DNA from: Roseburia sp.
Lineage (GTDB): Bacteria; Bacillota; Clostridia; Lachnospirales; Lachnospiraceae
DNA: 64,000 bases
Reading direction: 5' to 3'
Assembly (NCBI GenBank): GCA_003483745.1
Contig: DMYD01000010.1
Coordinates: 9,964 to 73,963, forward strand
Shown: positions 8,715-17,557 of the stretch, piece after piece
How positions within the stretch are numbered: position 1 is the first letter of the stretch
How the letters are laid out: every line of letters begins with the position of its first letter
Position numbers and translations under genes: made by a program
The notes under the pieces: model-generated
Seen by the model: only the letters and a program-made list of their open reading frames with translations
Told to the model about the DNA's origin: nothing
The model's database searches: none

Positions 8715-10005
8715 AATTTACTCCATTACTCTTTATTTCTACTGCAATCCCATCCGAAGCGATTTTCCGGAAAAATCCACGCTGCACGGAAGCATCCACC
8801 AGATCATAGCTGAAACTAAACACAAGTGTGTCCCCATAAGAACAGATCGTTCCCTTCAAATGCTGCCCCTTTGACATGGCAAGAAATGCCTGAAACATTT
8901 CCACATAAGGGCGGTACTCTTCTGCCACAGAAATATTACCAATATTTGTGATTGTCGCAGTATTGGCAAGTGCAGAGGTCGTATATACATACTTCATTGC
9001 CAGATTTTTCAGAAACAGCGGCACAACTCTTGCAATCAGCAGCTTCTCATTCGAAACATTATAGGAAAACAGCTTTTCAAGATTTTCCCTGTTGATCTGT
9101 TTCCGCAGGTTTTCCTTCACAATCTCAAGCACCTCGGCAAATGTATAGGTTTCTTTTGTCGGATGAAATTCTGCAGAAACCATGACAAAAAAGTTTTTCG
9201 TAGTGATGGAATTAAAATACGGACGCAGATTGACCGGCACTGCCACACGGATCGGGCACTTTGACGGCATGCCATGCAGGCATTCCGTATAAACGCTCCA
9301 GATATACACCCCCACCAGATATTCATTGATGCTGGCTCCCATCTCGTGGCATACCTTTTTTAACTCCGGTATCTTCATATAACCGTGCATCACACCAAAT
9401 TCACCCGGTCTTAACTTTTCCCCACGGATCAGATATGCCTTTTTCGTCTGGTATCCTTTCGCGGAACTTTTTTTGTAATTTTTTAAAAAACTGTCTTCCC
9501 GGTTCAAGGACGTATCAACGCTTAACGAATCCCCTAATTTTTCCTGAAGATCTTTGTGCGCTAAGCGCAGATACTGGTAGGTCAGTTCTTTTAAGAAATT
9601 AATTCCTCCCATTCCATCTGTCAAAACATGGAATACTTCCAAATTAATCCGACATTTATAATAAGTCACACGAAACATATAACTGCGGTTTTTATTCTGT
9701 TGGATATATCTGCACGGAAAATTGTTCTCCATACGGACTTTCGGCGCTGCCTTGCCATTTTCCTCAAAATAATACCAGAACACGCCCTGCCTCAACCTTA
9801 AGTTAAAACCGTCAAATTTCGGCAATACCCTATCCAATGCTTTCTGCAGTAATTCCGGATTGATTTCTTCTTTCAGTGTAACACTGATCCTGTATACATT
9901 GCTCATGCTCTCTCCGGCAATGACCGGAAAAAGGTGTGCTGTATTATCAAGTCTGTCCCAACGGATATCTCGATTTGTCGGAACTCCTTTACTCTGTTTT
10001 TTCAT
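8707..10005 (-). CDS. Condensation-domain-like acyltransferase (alcohol acetyltransferase / wax-ester-synthase fold)
   Basis: 432 residues, soluble. Start ATG 10005 with GAGGAA upstream. The active-site signature HxxxDG is present as HVLTDG (126-131), followed by GGINFLKEL, the hallmark of the chloramphenicol-acetyltransferase-like fold used by NRPS condensation domains, alcohol acetyltransferases and Pap-type acyltransferases. It would transfer an acyl group from CoA or a carrier to a hydroxyl or amine. No carrier protein or adenylation gene is nearby, so it is not part of a visible NRPS. First gene of a three-gene operon with DUF6320 and the HSL-type esterase. Substrate unknown. Confidence 0.8.
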   Translation of the reverse strand: MKKQSKGVPTNRDIRWDRLDNTAHLFPVIAGESMSNVYRISVTLKEEINPELLQKALDRVLPKFDGFNLRLRQGVFWYYFEENGKAAPKVRMENNFPCRYIQQNKNRSYMFRVTYYKCRINLEVFHVLTDGMGGINFLKELTYQYLRLAHKDLQEKLGDSLSVDTSLNREDSFLKNYKKSSAKGYQTKKAYLIRGEKLRPGEFGVMHGYMKIPELKKVCHEMGASINEYLVGVYIWSVYTECLHGMPSKCPIRVAVPVNLRPYFNSITTKNFFVMVSAEFHPTKETYTFAEVLEIVKENLRKQINRENLEKLFSYNVSNEKLLIARVVPLFLKNLAMKYVYTTSALANTATITNIGNISVAEEYRPYVEMFQAFLAMSKGQHLKGTICSYGDTLVFSFSYDLVDASVQRGFFRKIASDGIAVEIKSNGVNYE

Positions 10006-10178
10006 ATATTCCTCGTTTCTGCATATTCCACAGGCAGTTTAAGCTCGCAAAACATACAATCTATTGTATGCAATTATAAAATAACCTGACATAAAATACA
10101 AGTTATGGCATATTGAAATTACCTGATATATTCACATAAATCTCATTAAAATTTTTTTATTATTTTCTTAATTTATGA

Positions 10179-10207
10179 TTGTATAAAATTTCTCTTCATA
10201 TTATAAT
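10179..10207 (+). promoter_or_regulatory. Promoter of the secreted paralogue pair
   Basis: TTGTAT (10179-10184) and TATAAT (10202-10207) separated by 17 bases in a very AT-rich stretch. This puts the transcript start near 10214 and gives a 5' leader of about 110 bases. The remaining 10006-10178 shows only AT-rich sequence. Confidence 0.5.
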
Positions 10208-10236
10208 ATTTTCGTTATAAGTATAAAATATTTATA

Positions 10237-10325
10237 AAACAAGGAGGAAAATCCGTGCACAGTATGCTGAGCATTGCTCGCCAGCAGGCTCGCATTTTCC
10301 TCCGGAAAACAAGGAGGATTCACTT
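10237..10325 (+). promoter_or_regulatory. Structured 5' leader with duplicated Shine-Dalgarno sequence (possible translational switch)
   Basis: The sequence AAAACAAGGAGGA occurs twice, at 10237 and 10307. Only the second copy is correctly placed for the ATG at 10326. Between them lie a TGCT-CGCC-AGCA hairpin (about 10275-10286) and the arm ATTTTCCTCC (10294-10303). That arm can pair with the first SD copy (GGAGGAAAAT, 10243-10252), with GGAAAA just after it, or through TCCTCC with the working SD. These pairings exclude one another. The same architecture stands before the GH3 gene at 62792-62884. Regulation is inferred; the pairings are seen. Confidence 0.55.
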
Positions 10326-11072
10326 ATGAAAATTTTCAAACGAACAGTGAGCTTATTTTTAGCTTTCTGTCTCTGCGCCGGAATGTTTTTACTGCTGCCG
10401 CAGTCAACAGTATCCGCTGCAGTCCGCAACAAAGAAACCACTACTGCAGTCCGCATGAACAGCAACTCTTTTGACAGTTCTGCAATCTATATCAATCTGC
10501 CAAAGGCACAGGTATGTTATGTCCAAAACATCAACACCGGCAGCAAAAATCTGATTGCAAAAAATACCCATTATTATACTACGAGTTCGGATGATACTTA
10601 CACAGATACCTATGCATCCATCGGTCTTTATGCAAAGAAAACCGGTAAATACACAGTAACTTATGATATCTGTGACAAAGCCGGCAACAAACTTTCTTCC
10701 GGCGCAGTAACGGTATATGTAAAAAATGACCTGCCAGTCAAGTCTGTCAAATTTGCAGGCAAAGAAGTTAACTATGCCCTTACGAGCAAAAAATCCGGCA
10801 AATTATCTGTCAAAATGAACAAAGGTTACACGCTGAAAAAAATCACTGTCACCACTTACAATAAGGCCGGTAAAGAAGTTGTAAAAGCACTGAAAAACAA
10901 CAGCACCTTAAAGCTTGGCGAATACGCATATATATATGATAATTCATATTCCAGCAGCAGATACTATTCTACCTCACTTGCTGCGCGCACCAAGATCACT
11001 ATTACTTATATTGACAAATATACCAAGCAGGAATGTGAGACTGTTTATTCACTTTCCCGTCTTGCAAAATAG
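10326..11072 (+). CDS. Secreted protein, paralogue 1 of a tandem pair, function unknown
   Basis: 248 residues. Signal peptide MKIFKRTVSLFLAFCLCAG..., cleavage likely after VSAA (about 33). The mature part is Lys/Tyr/Ser/Thr-rich and apparently all-beta, with YAKKTGKYTVTYDI, VKSVKFAGKEVNYAL and a C-terminal TKITITYIDKYTKQ ... YSLSRLAK. The next gene, 21 bases on, repeats this arrangement: same signal peptide type, GVYAKKTGKYTVSFDV, MNKGYKLKKI and TVTITYLDKNKN ... YMLYRLA. So the two arose by tandem duplication. No anchor motif (LPXTG, membrane helix) or catalytic motif is visible. Translation starts after the second SD of the unusual leader. A surface adhesin or matrix-like role is only a guess. 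Confidence 0.8.
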   Translation: MKIFKRTVSLFLAFCLCAGMFLLLPQSTVSAAVRNKETTTAVRMNSNSFDSSAIYINLPKAQVCYVQNINTGSKNLIAKNTHYYTTSSDDTYTDTYASIGLYAKKTGKYTVTYDICDKAGNKLSSGAVTVYVKNDLPVKSVKFAGKEVNYALTSKKSGKLSVKMNKGYTLKKITVTTYNKAGKEVVKALKNNSTLKLGEYAYIYDNSYSSSRYYSTSLAARTKITITYIDKYTKQECETVYSLSRLAK

Positions 11073-11093
11073 TCCAACAGGAGGATATCTGAT

Positions 11094-11918
11094 ATGAAAT
11101 TATTTAAGCAAATTACTTGCGCTGTTCTTACACTTTGCCTGTGCGCCGGATTATTACTGATCCCTTCTGCGCCGGTATCTGCTGCAACAGGTCCAAGCGC
11201 CCCAAAGGCTGTAGATGTTTCTTATTACAAAAACTATCCGATGGTCAACGATTCTGCTATCTCCGTACAGCTCGGTACAAACGGAAAAAGCATCAAAAAT
11301 GTCAAAACATCGAGTAAAGACCTGAAAGCCAAAGTAACAAGACTTTCATTTTCCAGTTCCAATAATTCCGGATACGTCGGTGTCTATGCCAAGAAAACCG
11401 GTAAATACACAGTATCTTTTGATGTATATAATGCACAGAATAAAAAGATTAAAAAATTTACTGTCAAAGTCAATGTAACAGAGCCGACATTCTCTAACAA
11501 TAGTCCTTTTAAGAGTGTAACTTTTAACAACAAAGAATATGATTACGCAAAGGCAGTCTACAATAAAAATTCTGTCAAAGTCAATGTCAAAATGAACAAG
11601 GGTTATAAATTAAAGAAGATCGAATACTCTACTTACAGCAAGCCAGTTGCAAAAACAAATTCTTCCTATTCAACCACTTATTCAAACTCTGAGATAACAA
11701 AAACTGTAAAAAATGGAAAGAGTATCCAGTTAGGACATTATGGATACTATTACGGACATGACTACTCTTACGCATATGGTACTTACTCTTATGAGTCATA
11801 CAGCCGTGATGGTGATATTATGGCACCGACAACCGTGACCATCACATATCTCGATAAAAATAAAAATACTGTTACTACCACATATATGCTGTATCGTCTT
11901 GCAGATGATGTAAAATAA
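11094..11918 (+). CDS. Secreted protein, paralogue 2 of a tandem pair, function unknown
   Basis: 274 residues. ATG at 11094 with AGGAGG upstream, 21 bases after paralogue 1, so cotranscribed. Signal peptide MKLFKQITCAVLTLCLCAGL with cleavage near VSAA (about 31). Mature region is aligned with paralogue 1 over GKYTV, KMNKGY-LKKI, and the ITYxDK C-terminal motif, but has an extra Tyr/Gly/Ser-rich loop (HYGYYYGHDYSYAYGTYSY, about 224-245). Highly basic and aromatic surface. No cysteine in the predicted mature part. Function unknown; divergence between the copies suggests they are not recent duplicates. Confidence 0.8.
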   Translation: MKLFKQITCAVLTLCLCAGLLLIPSAPVSAATGPSAPKAVDVSYYKNYPMVNDSAISVQLGTNGKSIKNVKTSSKDLKAKVTRLSFSSSNNSGYVGVYAKKTGKYTVSFDVYNAQNKKIKKFTVKVNVTEPTFSNNSPFKSVTFNNKEYDYAKAVYNKNSVKVNVKMNKGYKLKKIEYSTYSKPVAKTNSSYSTTYSNSEITKTVKNGKSIQLGHYGYYYGHDYSYAYGTYSYESYSRDGDIMAPTTVTITYLDKNKNTVTTTYMLYRLADDVK

Positions 11919-11937
11919 CAGAATTTATCATGAATAA

Positions 11938-11975
11938 AAATGAGGAATCCATCTGAATGGACTCCTCATTTTTTA
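11938..11975. terminator. Bidirectional terminator between the secreted pair and glyA
   Basis: AATGAGGAATCCAT and ATGGACTCCTCATT form a stem with a 4-base loop and T runs on both strands. It can end both convergent transcripts. Confidence 0.8.
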
Positions 11976-11996
11976 TTCATATAAAACTGTATTCTC

Positions 11997-13238
11997 TTAT
12001 CTCTCCAACGGGTATTTCTCTGTCAGTGATTTTACAATGGCACGCGCTTTGTCTGCAGCCGGCTCACCTTCTTTGATCATCATAGCGATTGCTTCTGCAA
12101 TCTGATCCATATCCTCTGTATTAAGGCCACGGGATGTAACCGCAGGTGTTCCGAGACGTACACCGCTTGTTACAAACGGAGACTTCGGATCATTCGGGAT
12201 TGTGTTCTTGTTGCAGGTAATGTTGACTGAATCAAGAAGCTTCTCCACTGCTTTTCCTGTCTGATCATAGTTTGTCAGGTCAACCAACATCAGGTGATTA
12301 TCTGTACCACCGGATACGATCTTGATATCACGGCTCAAGAGTCCTTTGCAGAGTGCCTGCGCATTGTCAATGATATTCTGCTGATATACTTTAAACTCCG
12401 GCTGAAGTGCTTCCTTAAAGCAGACTGCTTTCGCTGCAATCACATGCATTAACGGTCCACCCTGGATTCCCGGGAAAATAGCCTTGTTAAAGTTATATTT
12501 GTCTGCGATCTCCTGGCTCGATAAGATCATACCTCCACGCGGTCCGCGCAGTGTCTTATGTGTTGTGGTCGTAACAACATGTGCATACGGGATTGGGCTT
12601 GGATGAAGTCCTGCTGCAACAAGTCCTGCGATATGTGCCATATCTACCATCAGAACTGCTCCGCATGCATCTGCGATTTCACGGAATCTCTTAAAATCGA
12701 TCGTTCTCGCGTATGCACTCGCGCCTGCAATGATCATCTTTGGCTTGCATTCCATCGCAATCTCTTCTACTTTATCATAATCGATGAATCCCTCATCATT
12801 GACACCGTAAGGTACAATGTGGAAATATGTACCGGAAAAGTTCACAGGACTTCCATGTGTTAAATGTCCGCCGTGGTCTAAGTTCATTCCCATGACCGTG
12901 TCGCCCGGCTTTAAGATAGCAAACTGAACCGCCATATTTGCCTGTGCACCGGAATGCGGCTGTACATTCACATACTCGCATCCAAACAGCTCTTTCGCAC
13001 GCTCTCTTGCAAGCTCCTCTACCACATCCACACATTCACATCCGCCGTAATATCTTTTACCCGGATAACCTTCTGCATATTTATTCGTAAGAACGCTGCC
13101 CATCGCTGACATCACTGCTTTGCTCACCCAGTTTTCAGATGCAATGAGCTCAATGTGGCTGTTCTGACGCTCAAATTCATCGGTAATGGCATTTGCCACT
13201 TCCATGTCAACTGCCTGAATATCTTCCAGTGTATACAT
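11997..13238 (-). CDS. glyA: Serine hydroxymethyltransferase
   Basis: 413 residues. Converts serine and tetrahydrofolate to glycine and methylene-tetrahydrofolate, supplying one-carbon units. The start at 13238 (MYTLEDIQAVDMEVANAI) matches the family N-terminus and has GGGAG upstream; the longer frame to 13352 does not. The PLP-lysine motif VVTTTTHKTLRGPRGG places the Schiff-base Lys at residue 228, and the substrate motif IELIASENWVSKAV lies near 31. Full length. The gene is monocistronic as far as can be seen, ending at the bidirectional terminator. I saw no riboswitch-like leader in the 140 bases upstream. Confidence 0.95.
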   Translation of the reverse strand: MYTLEDIQAVDMEVANAITDEFERQNSHIELIASENWVSKAVMSAMGSVLTNKYAEGYPGKRYYGGCECVDVVEELARERAKELFGCEYVNVQPHSGAQANMAVQFAILKPGDTVMGMNLDHGGHLTHGSPVNFSGTYFHIVPYGVNDEGFIDYDKVEEIAMECKPKMIIAGASAYARTIDFKRFREIADACGAVLMVDMAHIAGLVAAGLHPSPIPYAHVVTTTTHKTLRGPRGGMILSSQEIADKYNFNKAIFPGIQGGPLMHVIAAKAVCFKEALQPEFKVYQQNIIDNAQALCKGLLSRDIKIVSGGTDNHLMLVDLTNYDQTGKAVEKLLDSVNITCNKNTIPNDPKSPFVTSGVRLGTPAVTSRGLNTEDMDQIAEAIAMMIKEGEPAADKARAIVKSLTEKYPLER

Positions 13239-13377
13239 AATTCGTAATTCTCCCTTCTTCTGCCGCCGATCAATGTGTCTTTCCATGAAAAACACCTGTC
13301 TTTCAGCTATGTTTATCATTATATATGACTTCCCTTTTTTTGGCAATTCCAAATGTCAGAATAGTTATAGCAAATAA

Positions 13378-13656
13378 TTATAAATGATATAAGCCCTGAC
13401 GATAAAGCCAGATGGCACCTGCGATCTGTAAAATCAGGATCAGCGGCATTCCAATGACAAAGTACCAGTGTCTCGTCTTGTGGTGGAATACATACATGCC
13501 CGCCCAGGTTCCAATACTTCCGCCTAAAATACTGACTAAAAAAAGCATTCTCTCTGAAATCCGCCACCGGTGCATTTTCGCCCTTCTTTTATCATCTCCC
13601 ATGATAAGGAAACCAACCAGATTCAAAAATATCAGATAAGCTGTGATCGTATCCAT
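13378..13656 (-). CDS. DUF1294 small membrane protein
   Basis: 92 residues with an AGGAG-type site upstream. Three hydrophobic segments (6-20, 38-55, 67-84) surround the conserved DDKRRAKMHRWRISERMLF motif that defines DUF1294, and the HKTRHWYF motif follows. The role is unknown; in a few proteins the domain is fused to a cold-shock domain. It stands alone between secDF and glyA. Confidence 0.88.
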   Translation of the reverse strand: MDTITAYLIFLNLVGFLIMGDDKRRAKMHRWRISERMLFLVSILGGSIGTWAGMYVFHHKTRHWYFVIGMPLILILQIAGAIWLYRQGLYHL

Positions 13657-13667
13657 TTTCTCTCCTT

Positions 13668-13700
13668 AAAAAAATCCCGGCATATAACTGCCGGGACTTT
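13668..13700 (-). terminator. Terminator after secDF
   Basis: TCCCGGCA and TGCCGGGA form a stem around a 6-base loop with a T run on the minus strand (seven A at the plus-strand low end). Confidence 0.75.
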
Positions 13701-13719
13701 CACTTTTATGTAACAGATT

Positions 13720-15879
13720 TTATTCTGTTATCTTCTTTTTACCTACATGGATTTTCATCACATACCACAACTCGGTTGCGATACAGATGGATGAGTAAGC
13801 ACCGCAGATCAGACCTGCCATAAGTGGCAGCGCAAATTCACGAATACTAGCTACACCAAGAAGGAACAGCATAAATACCATGATAAATGTTGTTATAGAT
13901 GTATTAATGCTTCGTGATAAGGTCTGTGTCAGGCTTCGGTTTGCCACTTCCATCAGATCTTCCCGTGTCTGTTTTCCATGCTTTGCTGCAAGGTTCTCAC
14001 GAATACGGTCAAAGATAACAATCGTATCGTTGACGGAGTAACCGATAATCGTCAGCATACATGCGATAAACGTATTACCTACAGAAATACGCATCAGGGC
14101 ATATACCGTAAGTACAACCAGTACGTCATGGATCAAGGCGATGATTGCACTTGCACCGAAACGGATATCTTTAAAACGGAACCAGATATAGATCAACATA
14201 CAGATCGTTGAAATAATAACCGCTTTAAATGCATCCGCACGCATCTCACCGCTGACGGTAGAACTGATACTCTGGAATGTGATCGTGGATTCGTCTACAT
14301 CAAAACTTTCAGCCAGCTTATTATTCAGATCATCACGCTCCTCTTTGGACAATGTACGCGTCTTAATCGTAATCTGAGTTGTTCCTTCTACTTTATTTGC
14401 CTGGATATTACTGTCTCCGGTCACATCTTTTACAGCCGGGATAATATCTTTCTCAATATCTTCAATGGTATATTCTTTACCAAAATCAGCAGTGGTGGAA
14501 GTTCCTCCCATGAAATCAAGTCCAAAATTCAACGCATTCTGACCGGATGCCTTATGTACTCCCATGCCGATAAATCCGGCAGCAATGATTGCAAGAGAAA
14601 CACCAAAGAACACATATCTCTTCTGCAGGAAATTGATGGTCTTTCTCTCTTTGGCACGTCCGTAGAATTTTTCATCTCTAAGACCTAACCAGTAGAAAGC
14701 ATAAAGGATCCATCTTGTCACAACAAGTGCTGTAAACATAGAAAGGATAATACCAATCATAAGTGTATATGCAAATCCTTTTACGGTACCGGAACCTAAT
14801 CCCATAAGGACAACTGCGGCGATCAATGTTGTGATATTACCGTCTAAAATTGCAGACATCGCTTTGTGGAAACCGGTCTTCATTGCTGTAATTACAGATT
14901 TTCCTGCAGCGATTTCCTCGCGGATACGTGCAAAGATGATAACATTGGCATCCACCGCCATACCGATACTTAAGATAATACCGGCAATACCCGGTAACGT
15001 TAATGTGATTTCAAATAAGTATAAGGTTGCAATCACAAGTGCTGTATAAATCGCAAGTGCTAAAGCTGCTGCAACACCCGGAACTGCATACACAATGATC
15101 ATGAATACCATAACGATAACAAGTCCGATTGCTGCTGCTTTTAAACTAGAGGAGATTGCCTGACTTCCAAGCTGCGCTCCTACCACACTGGACTCTAACT
15201 CTGACAGCTGCAGGGAAAGAGAACCAATACGGATCTGTGTTGCTAAAGTCTGTGCTTCTTCAAAAGTACTCTGACCGGAAATCTGTGCCGTACCTCCGGT
15301 AATTGCCTCCTGTACGGTAGGATAACTGATGATTTCTCCATCATATACGATTGGAAGTGCATTTCCAACATTTTCAGAAGTAACTTCCCCGAAAGTTTTA
15401 GCACCCTCATCTGTCAGTGTAAGCTGTACAACATACTGCTTATTTCCATACTGATCTGTGGTTGTTGCAGCCTGTGCATCTGCCACCTGGTCACCAGTCA
15501 TAAATACGGTACCATCTGAAAGCTGGAACTCTAAGGAACCCGGATTACCCAGTTCTTCCAGAATCTTGCTTGCATCTGTAACACCTGGGATCTCAACGGC
15601 AATACGGTCATCTCCCACCTGATATACGGATGCCTCTGTACTGTAACTTTCCACACGCTTCTGGAGTTTGTAGATCGTATCACTCATATCCTCTGCGCTC
15701 GGATTTTCATCCATGACCTGATAGGTGATCGATACACCACCGGACAGATCCAGTCCAAGCGGAATACTCATTTCCTCCCCAATACCGGTCGATGAAAGAA
15801 TAATAGATGCATAATAGGCAAGTCCCGCAAATGCAGCGAGAATCGCAACTAATATGACTGCTGCTTTACTCTTTTTCAT
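13720..15879 (-). CDS. secDF: SecDF fused protein-export membrane protein
   Basis: 719 residues, fusing SecD and SecF. SecDF uses the proton gradient to complete Sec-dependent protein export. The first membrane helix (residues 8-29) is followed by the SecD signature LGLDLSGGVSITY (42-54), the large external P1 domain, and five helices including the EIAAGKSVITAMKTGF loop. A second helix (about 427-445), the SecF signature LNFGLDFMGGTSTT and the final five helices with NDTIVIFDRIREN complete SecF. AGGAAGG precedes the start. It lies 25 bases downstream of the SCIFF maturase and belongs to the same transcript, a linkage I recall as common in Clostridia. Confidence 0.95.
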   Translation of the reverse strand: MKKSKAAVILVAILAAFAGLAYYASIILSSTGIGEEMSIPLGLDLSGGVSITYQVMDENPSAEDMSDTIYKLQKRVESYSTEASVYQVGDDRIAVEIPGVTDASKILEELGNPGSLEFQLSDGTVFMTGDQVADAQAATTTDQYGNKQYVVQLTLTDEGAKTFGEVTSENVGNALPIVYDGEIISYPTVQEAITGGTAQISGQSTFEEAQTLATQIRIGSLSLQLSELESSVVGAQLGSQAISSSLKAAAIGLVIVMVFMIIVYAVPGVAAALALAIYTALVIATLYLFEITLTLPGIAGIILSIGMAVDANVIIFARIREEIAAGKSVITAMKTGFHKAMSAILDGNITTLIAAVVLMGLGSGTVKGFAYTLMIGIILSMFTALVVTRWILYAFYWLGLRDEKFYGRAKERKTINFLQKRYVFFGVSLAIIAAGFIGMGVHKASGQNALNFGLDFMGGTSTTADFGKEYTIEDIEKDIIPAVKDVTGDSNIQANKVEGTTQITIKTRTLSKEERDDLNNKLAESFDVDESTITFQSISSTVSGEMRADAFKAVIISTICMLIYIWFRFKDIRFGASAIIALIHDVLVVLTVYALMRISVGNTFIACMLTIIGYSVNDTIVIFDRIRENLAAKHGKQTREDLMEVANRSLTQTLSRSINTSITTFIMVFMLFLLGVASIREFALPLMAGLICGAYSSICIATELWYVMKIHVGKKKITE

Positions 15880-15904
15880 TTTCTTTTTCCTTCCTGTTTC
15901 TTAT

Positions 15905-17278
15905 TTATTCACAATCGGCTTCGGCAGCCTTAATCATGATCGCACACTCAATACGTTTTTTCTGCAATTCGCATCCAATGTCATATGCCCCACAGATATC
16001 ACCGCTGAAATTATATGCATTTGCTGCACATCCACCGCTGCAGTAGAATCTTGCGAAACATTTTCTGCATTTTTCTTTTGCATAGACATTACAGCACTTA
16101 AATTCATCACGGATCTCTGTATTTTTGATACCTTCATCCACATTGCCAAGTAAAAACTTCTCATTACCGACAAACTGATGACACGGATAAAAGTCTCCCC
16201 ATGGTGTCACTGCAAGGTACTCCGTTCCCGAACCACAACCGGACAGACGTTTTGCCACACACGGGCCACCCTCAAGATCGATCATAAAATGGAAGAAATT
16301 GAAGTCATCTCCCTCTTTGTGGCGTCTTACCATCTCAGCTGCAAGCTTGTCATATTCCTCAAACAGCTGCGGAAGATCTTCCTCTGTGATCGCATATGGT
16401 TCTTTCGGCTCTGCAACTACCGGTTCCACAGAGATCTGTTTGAAGCCAAGGTCTGCAAGATGAAGTACATCTGCTGAAAAATCAGGATTGTAATGTGTGA
16501 AGGTTCCACGCACATAATACTTGTCCTGATGTCTGCTCTCTGCAAATTTCTGGAACTTCGGAACGATCAGATCATAGCTTCCTGCGCCTTTACGGAACGG
16601 ACGCATTTTGTCATGAACTTCTTTTCTTCCGTCAATACTTAAAACCACATTTGCCATCTCTTTGTTGCAGAATTCCATGATCTCGTCATTTAAGAGCACA
16701 CCGTTTGTTGTCAGTGTAAAACGGAAATTCTTGTCATGAAGCTTCTCCTGCTCTCTTCCGTAGGCAACCAGATCTTTTACGACCTGCCAGTTCATAAGCG
16801 GCTCGCCGCCAAAGAAATCCACTTCAAGGTTTCGTCTGTTGCCTGAGTTGGCGATCAGGAAATCCAGTGCCTTCTTTCCAACTTCAAAGGACATCAGCGC
16901 CCTTCTTCCATGGTATTCTCCCTCCTCGGCGAAGCAATACTGACATGCCAGATTACAGTCATGTGCAATATGCAGGCAAAGTGCCTTGACAACCGTCGGG
17001 CGTTTTTTGAAATCCATGATATAGTTTTCGTAAGTGTCCTTTGTAAAAAGTGACTCCTCATCGATCAATGTCTGGACTTCATCGATTGCTTCCTCCACTT
17101 CTTCCCTGCCGTATTTACCGGACAGCGCAGATACGATCTCATCCCTTGCGTACGATTCCGGCTGACTCTGATCTATCATCTCAATGACATCATAGGTCAC
17201 GTCATCCACCACATGAATCGCTCCGCTGTTTACATCTAAAACAATATCATAGCCGTTGTTCTTATACTGATGAACCAC
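15905..17278 (-). CDS. scfB: SCIFF peptide maturase, SPASM-domain radical SAM enzyme
   Basis: 457 residues from a GTG start at 17278, giving the family N-terminus VVHQYKNNGYDIVLDVNSGA; GAGG lies 10 bases upstream, and the frame above has no site. An N-terminal RiPP-recognition-like region (1-85) is followed by the radical SAM core with CNLACQYC (Cys108, 112, 115), FFGGEPLMNW, and a C-terminal SPASM domain with many cysteines (CGSGTEYLAV, CHQF, CRKCFARFYCSGGC). These bind the main and auxiliary iron-sulfur clusters. The enzyme forms thioether links in the SCIFF precursor encoded 280 bases upstream. Cytoplasmic. All features of the family are intact. Confidence 0.95.
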   Translation of the reverse strand: MVHQYKNNGYDIVLDVNSGAIHVVDDVTYDVIEMIDQSQPESYARDEIVSALSGKYGREEVEEAIDEVQTLIDEESLFTKDTYENYIMDFKKRPTVVKALCLHIAHDCNLACQYCFAEEGEYHGRRALMSFEVGKKALDFLIANSGNRRNLEVDFFGGEPLMNWQVVKDLVAYGREQEKLHDKNFRFTLTTNGVLLNDEIMEFCNKEMANVVLSIDGRKEVHDKMRPFRKGAGSYDLIVPKFQKFAESRHQDKYYVRGTFTHYNPDFSADVLHLADLGFKQISVEPVVAEPKEPYAITEEDLPQLFEEYDKLAAEMVRRHKEGDDFNFFHFMIDLEGGPCVAKRLSGCGSGTEYLAVTPWGDFYPCHQFVGNEKFLLGNVDEGIKNTEIRDEFKCCNVYAKEKCRKCFARFYCSGGCAANAYNFSGDICGAYDIGCELQKKRIECAIMIKAAEADCE

Positions 17279-17557
17279 TATAATATTTCCTCTCTTTCTA
17301 TCTGATTTGGATGCTGTATCTTCTACAAACCGCATCCAATGAGTCTGATTTTGCAGTAAAATCGCTTGAGTTTTCTGCAAATCTGTATATTTTCATTAAA
17401 TATCACGGCACTTTAATGTTACCGATAAAACGTACAAATGACCGCACGCTACGCGAACGGTCGTTTGCAGATTCCACTTATGTCTGACAATACGACTCCT
17501 GTCTCCGCGTCATACTGTCATTTTTTATGATGCCATAACGGCATCCGCTGCACGGAT
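17279..17557 (-). other. Gap between scfA and scfB with two hairpins
   Basis: The 279-base gap has no convincing gene. It holds CAAATGACCG ... CGGTCGTTTG (about 17436-17467), a nearly perfect inverted repeat, and GATGCC-ATAAC-GGCATC (about 17529-17545) soon after the scfA stop. The second lacks a T run, so it may limit read-through or stabilise the peptide message rather than terminate. This would allow high peptide and low maturase output. Confidence 0.4.

Noticed and set aside
10274..10474. Plus-strand frame overlapping the leader and start of the secreted gene
   Set aside because: It is out of frame with the true gene and has no suitable start.
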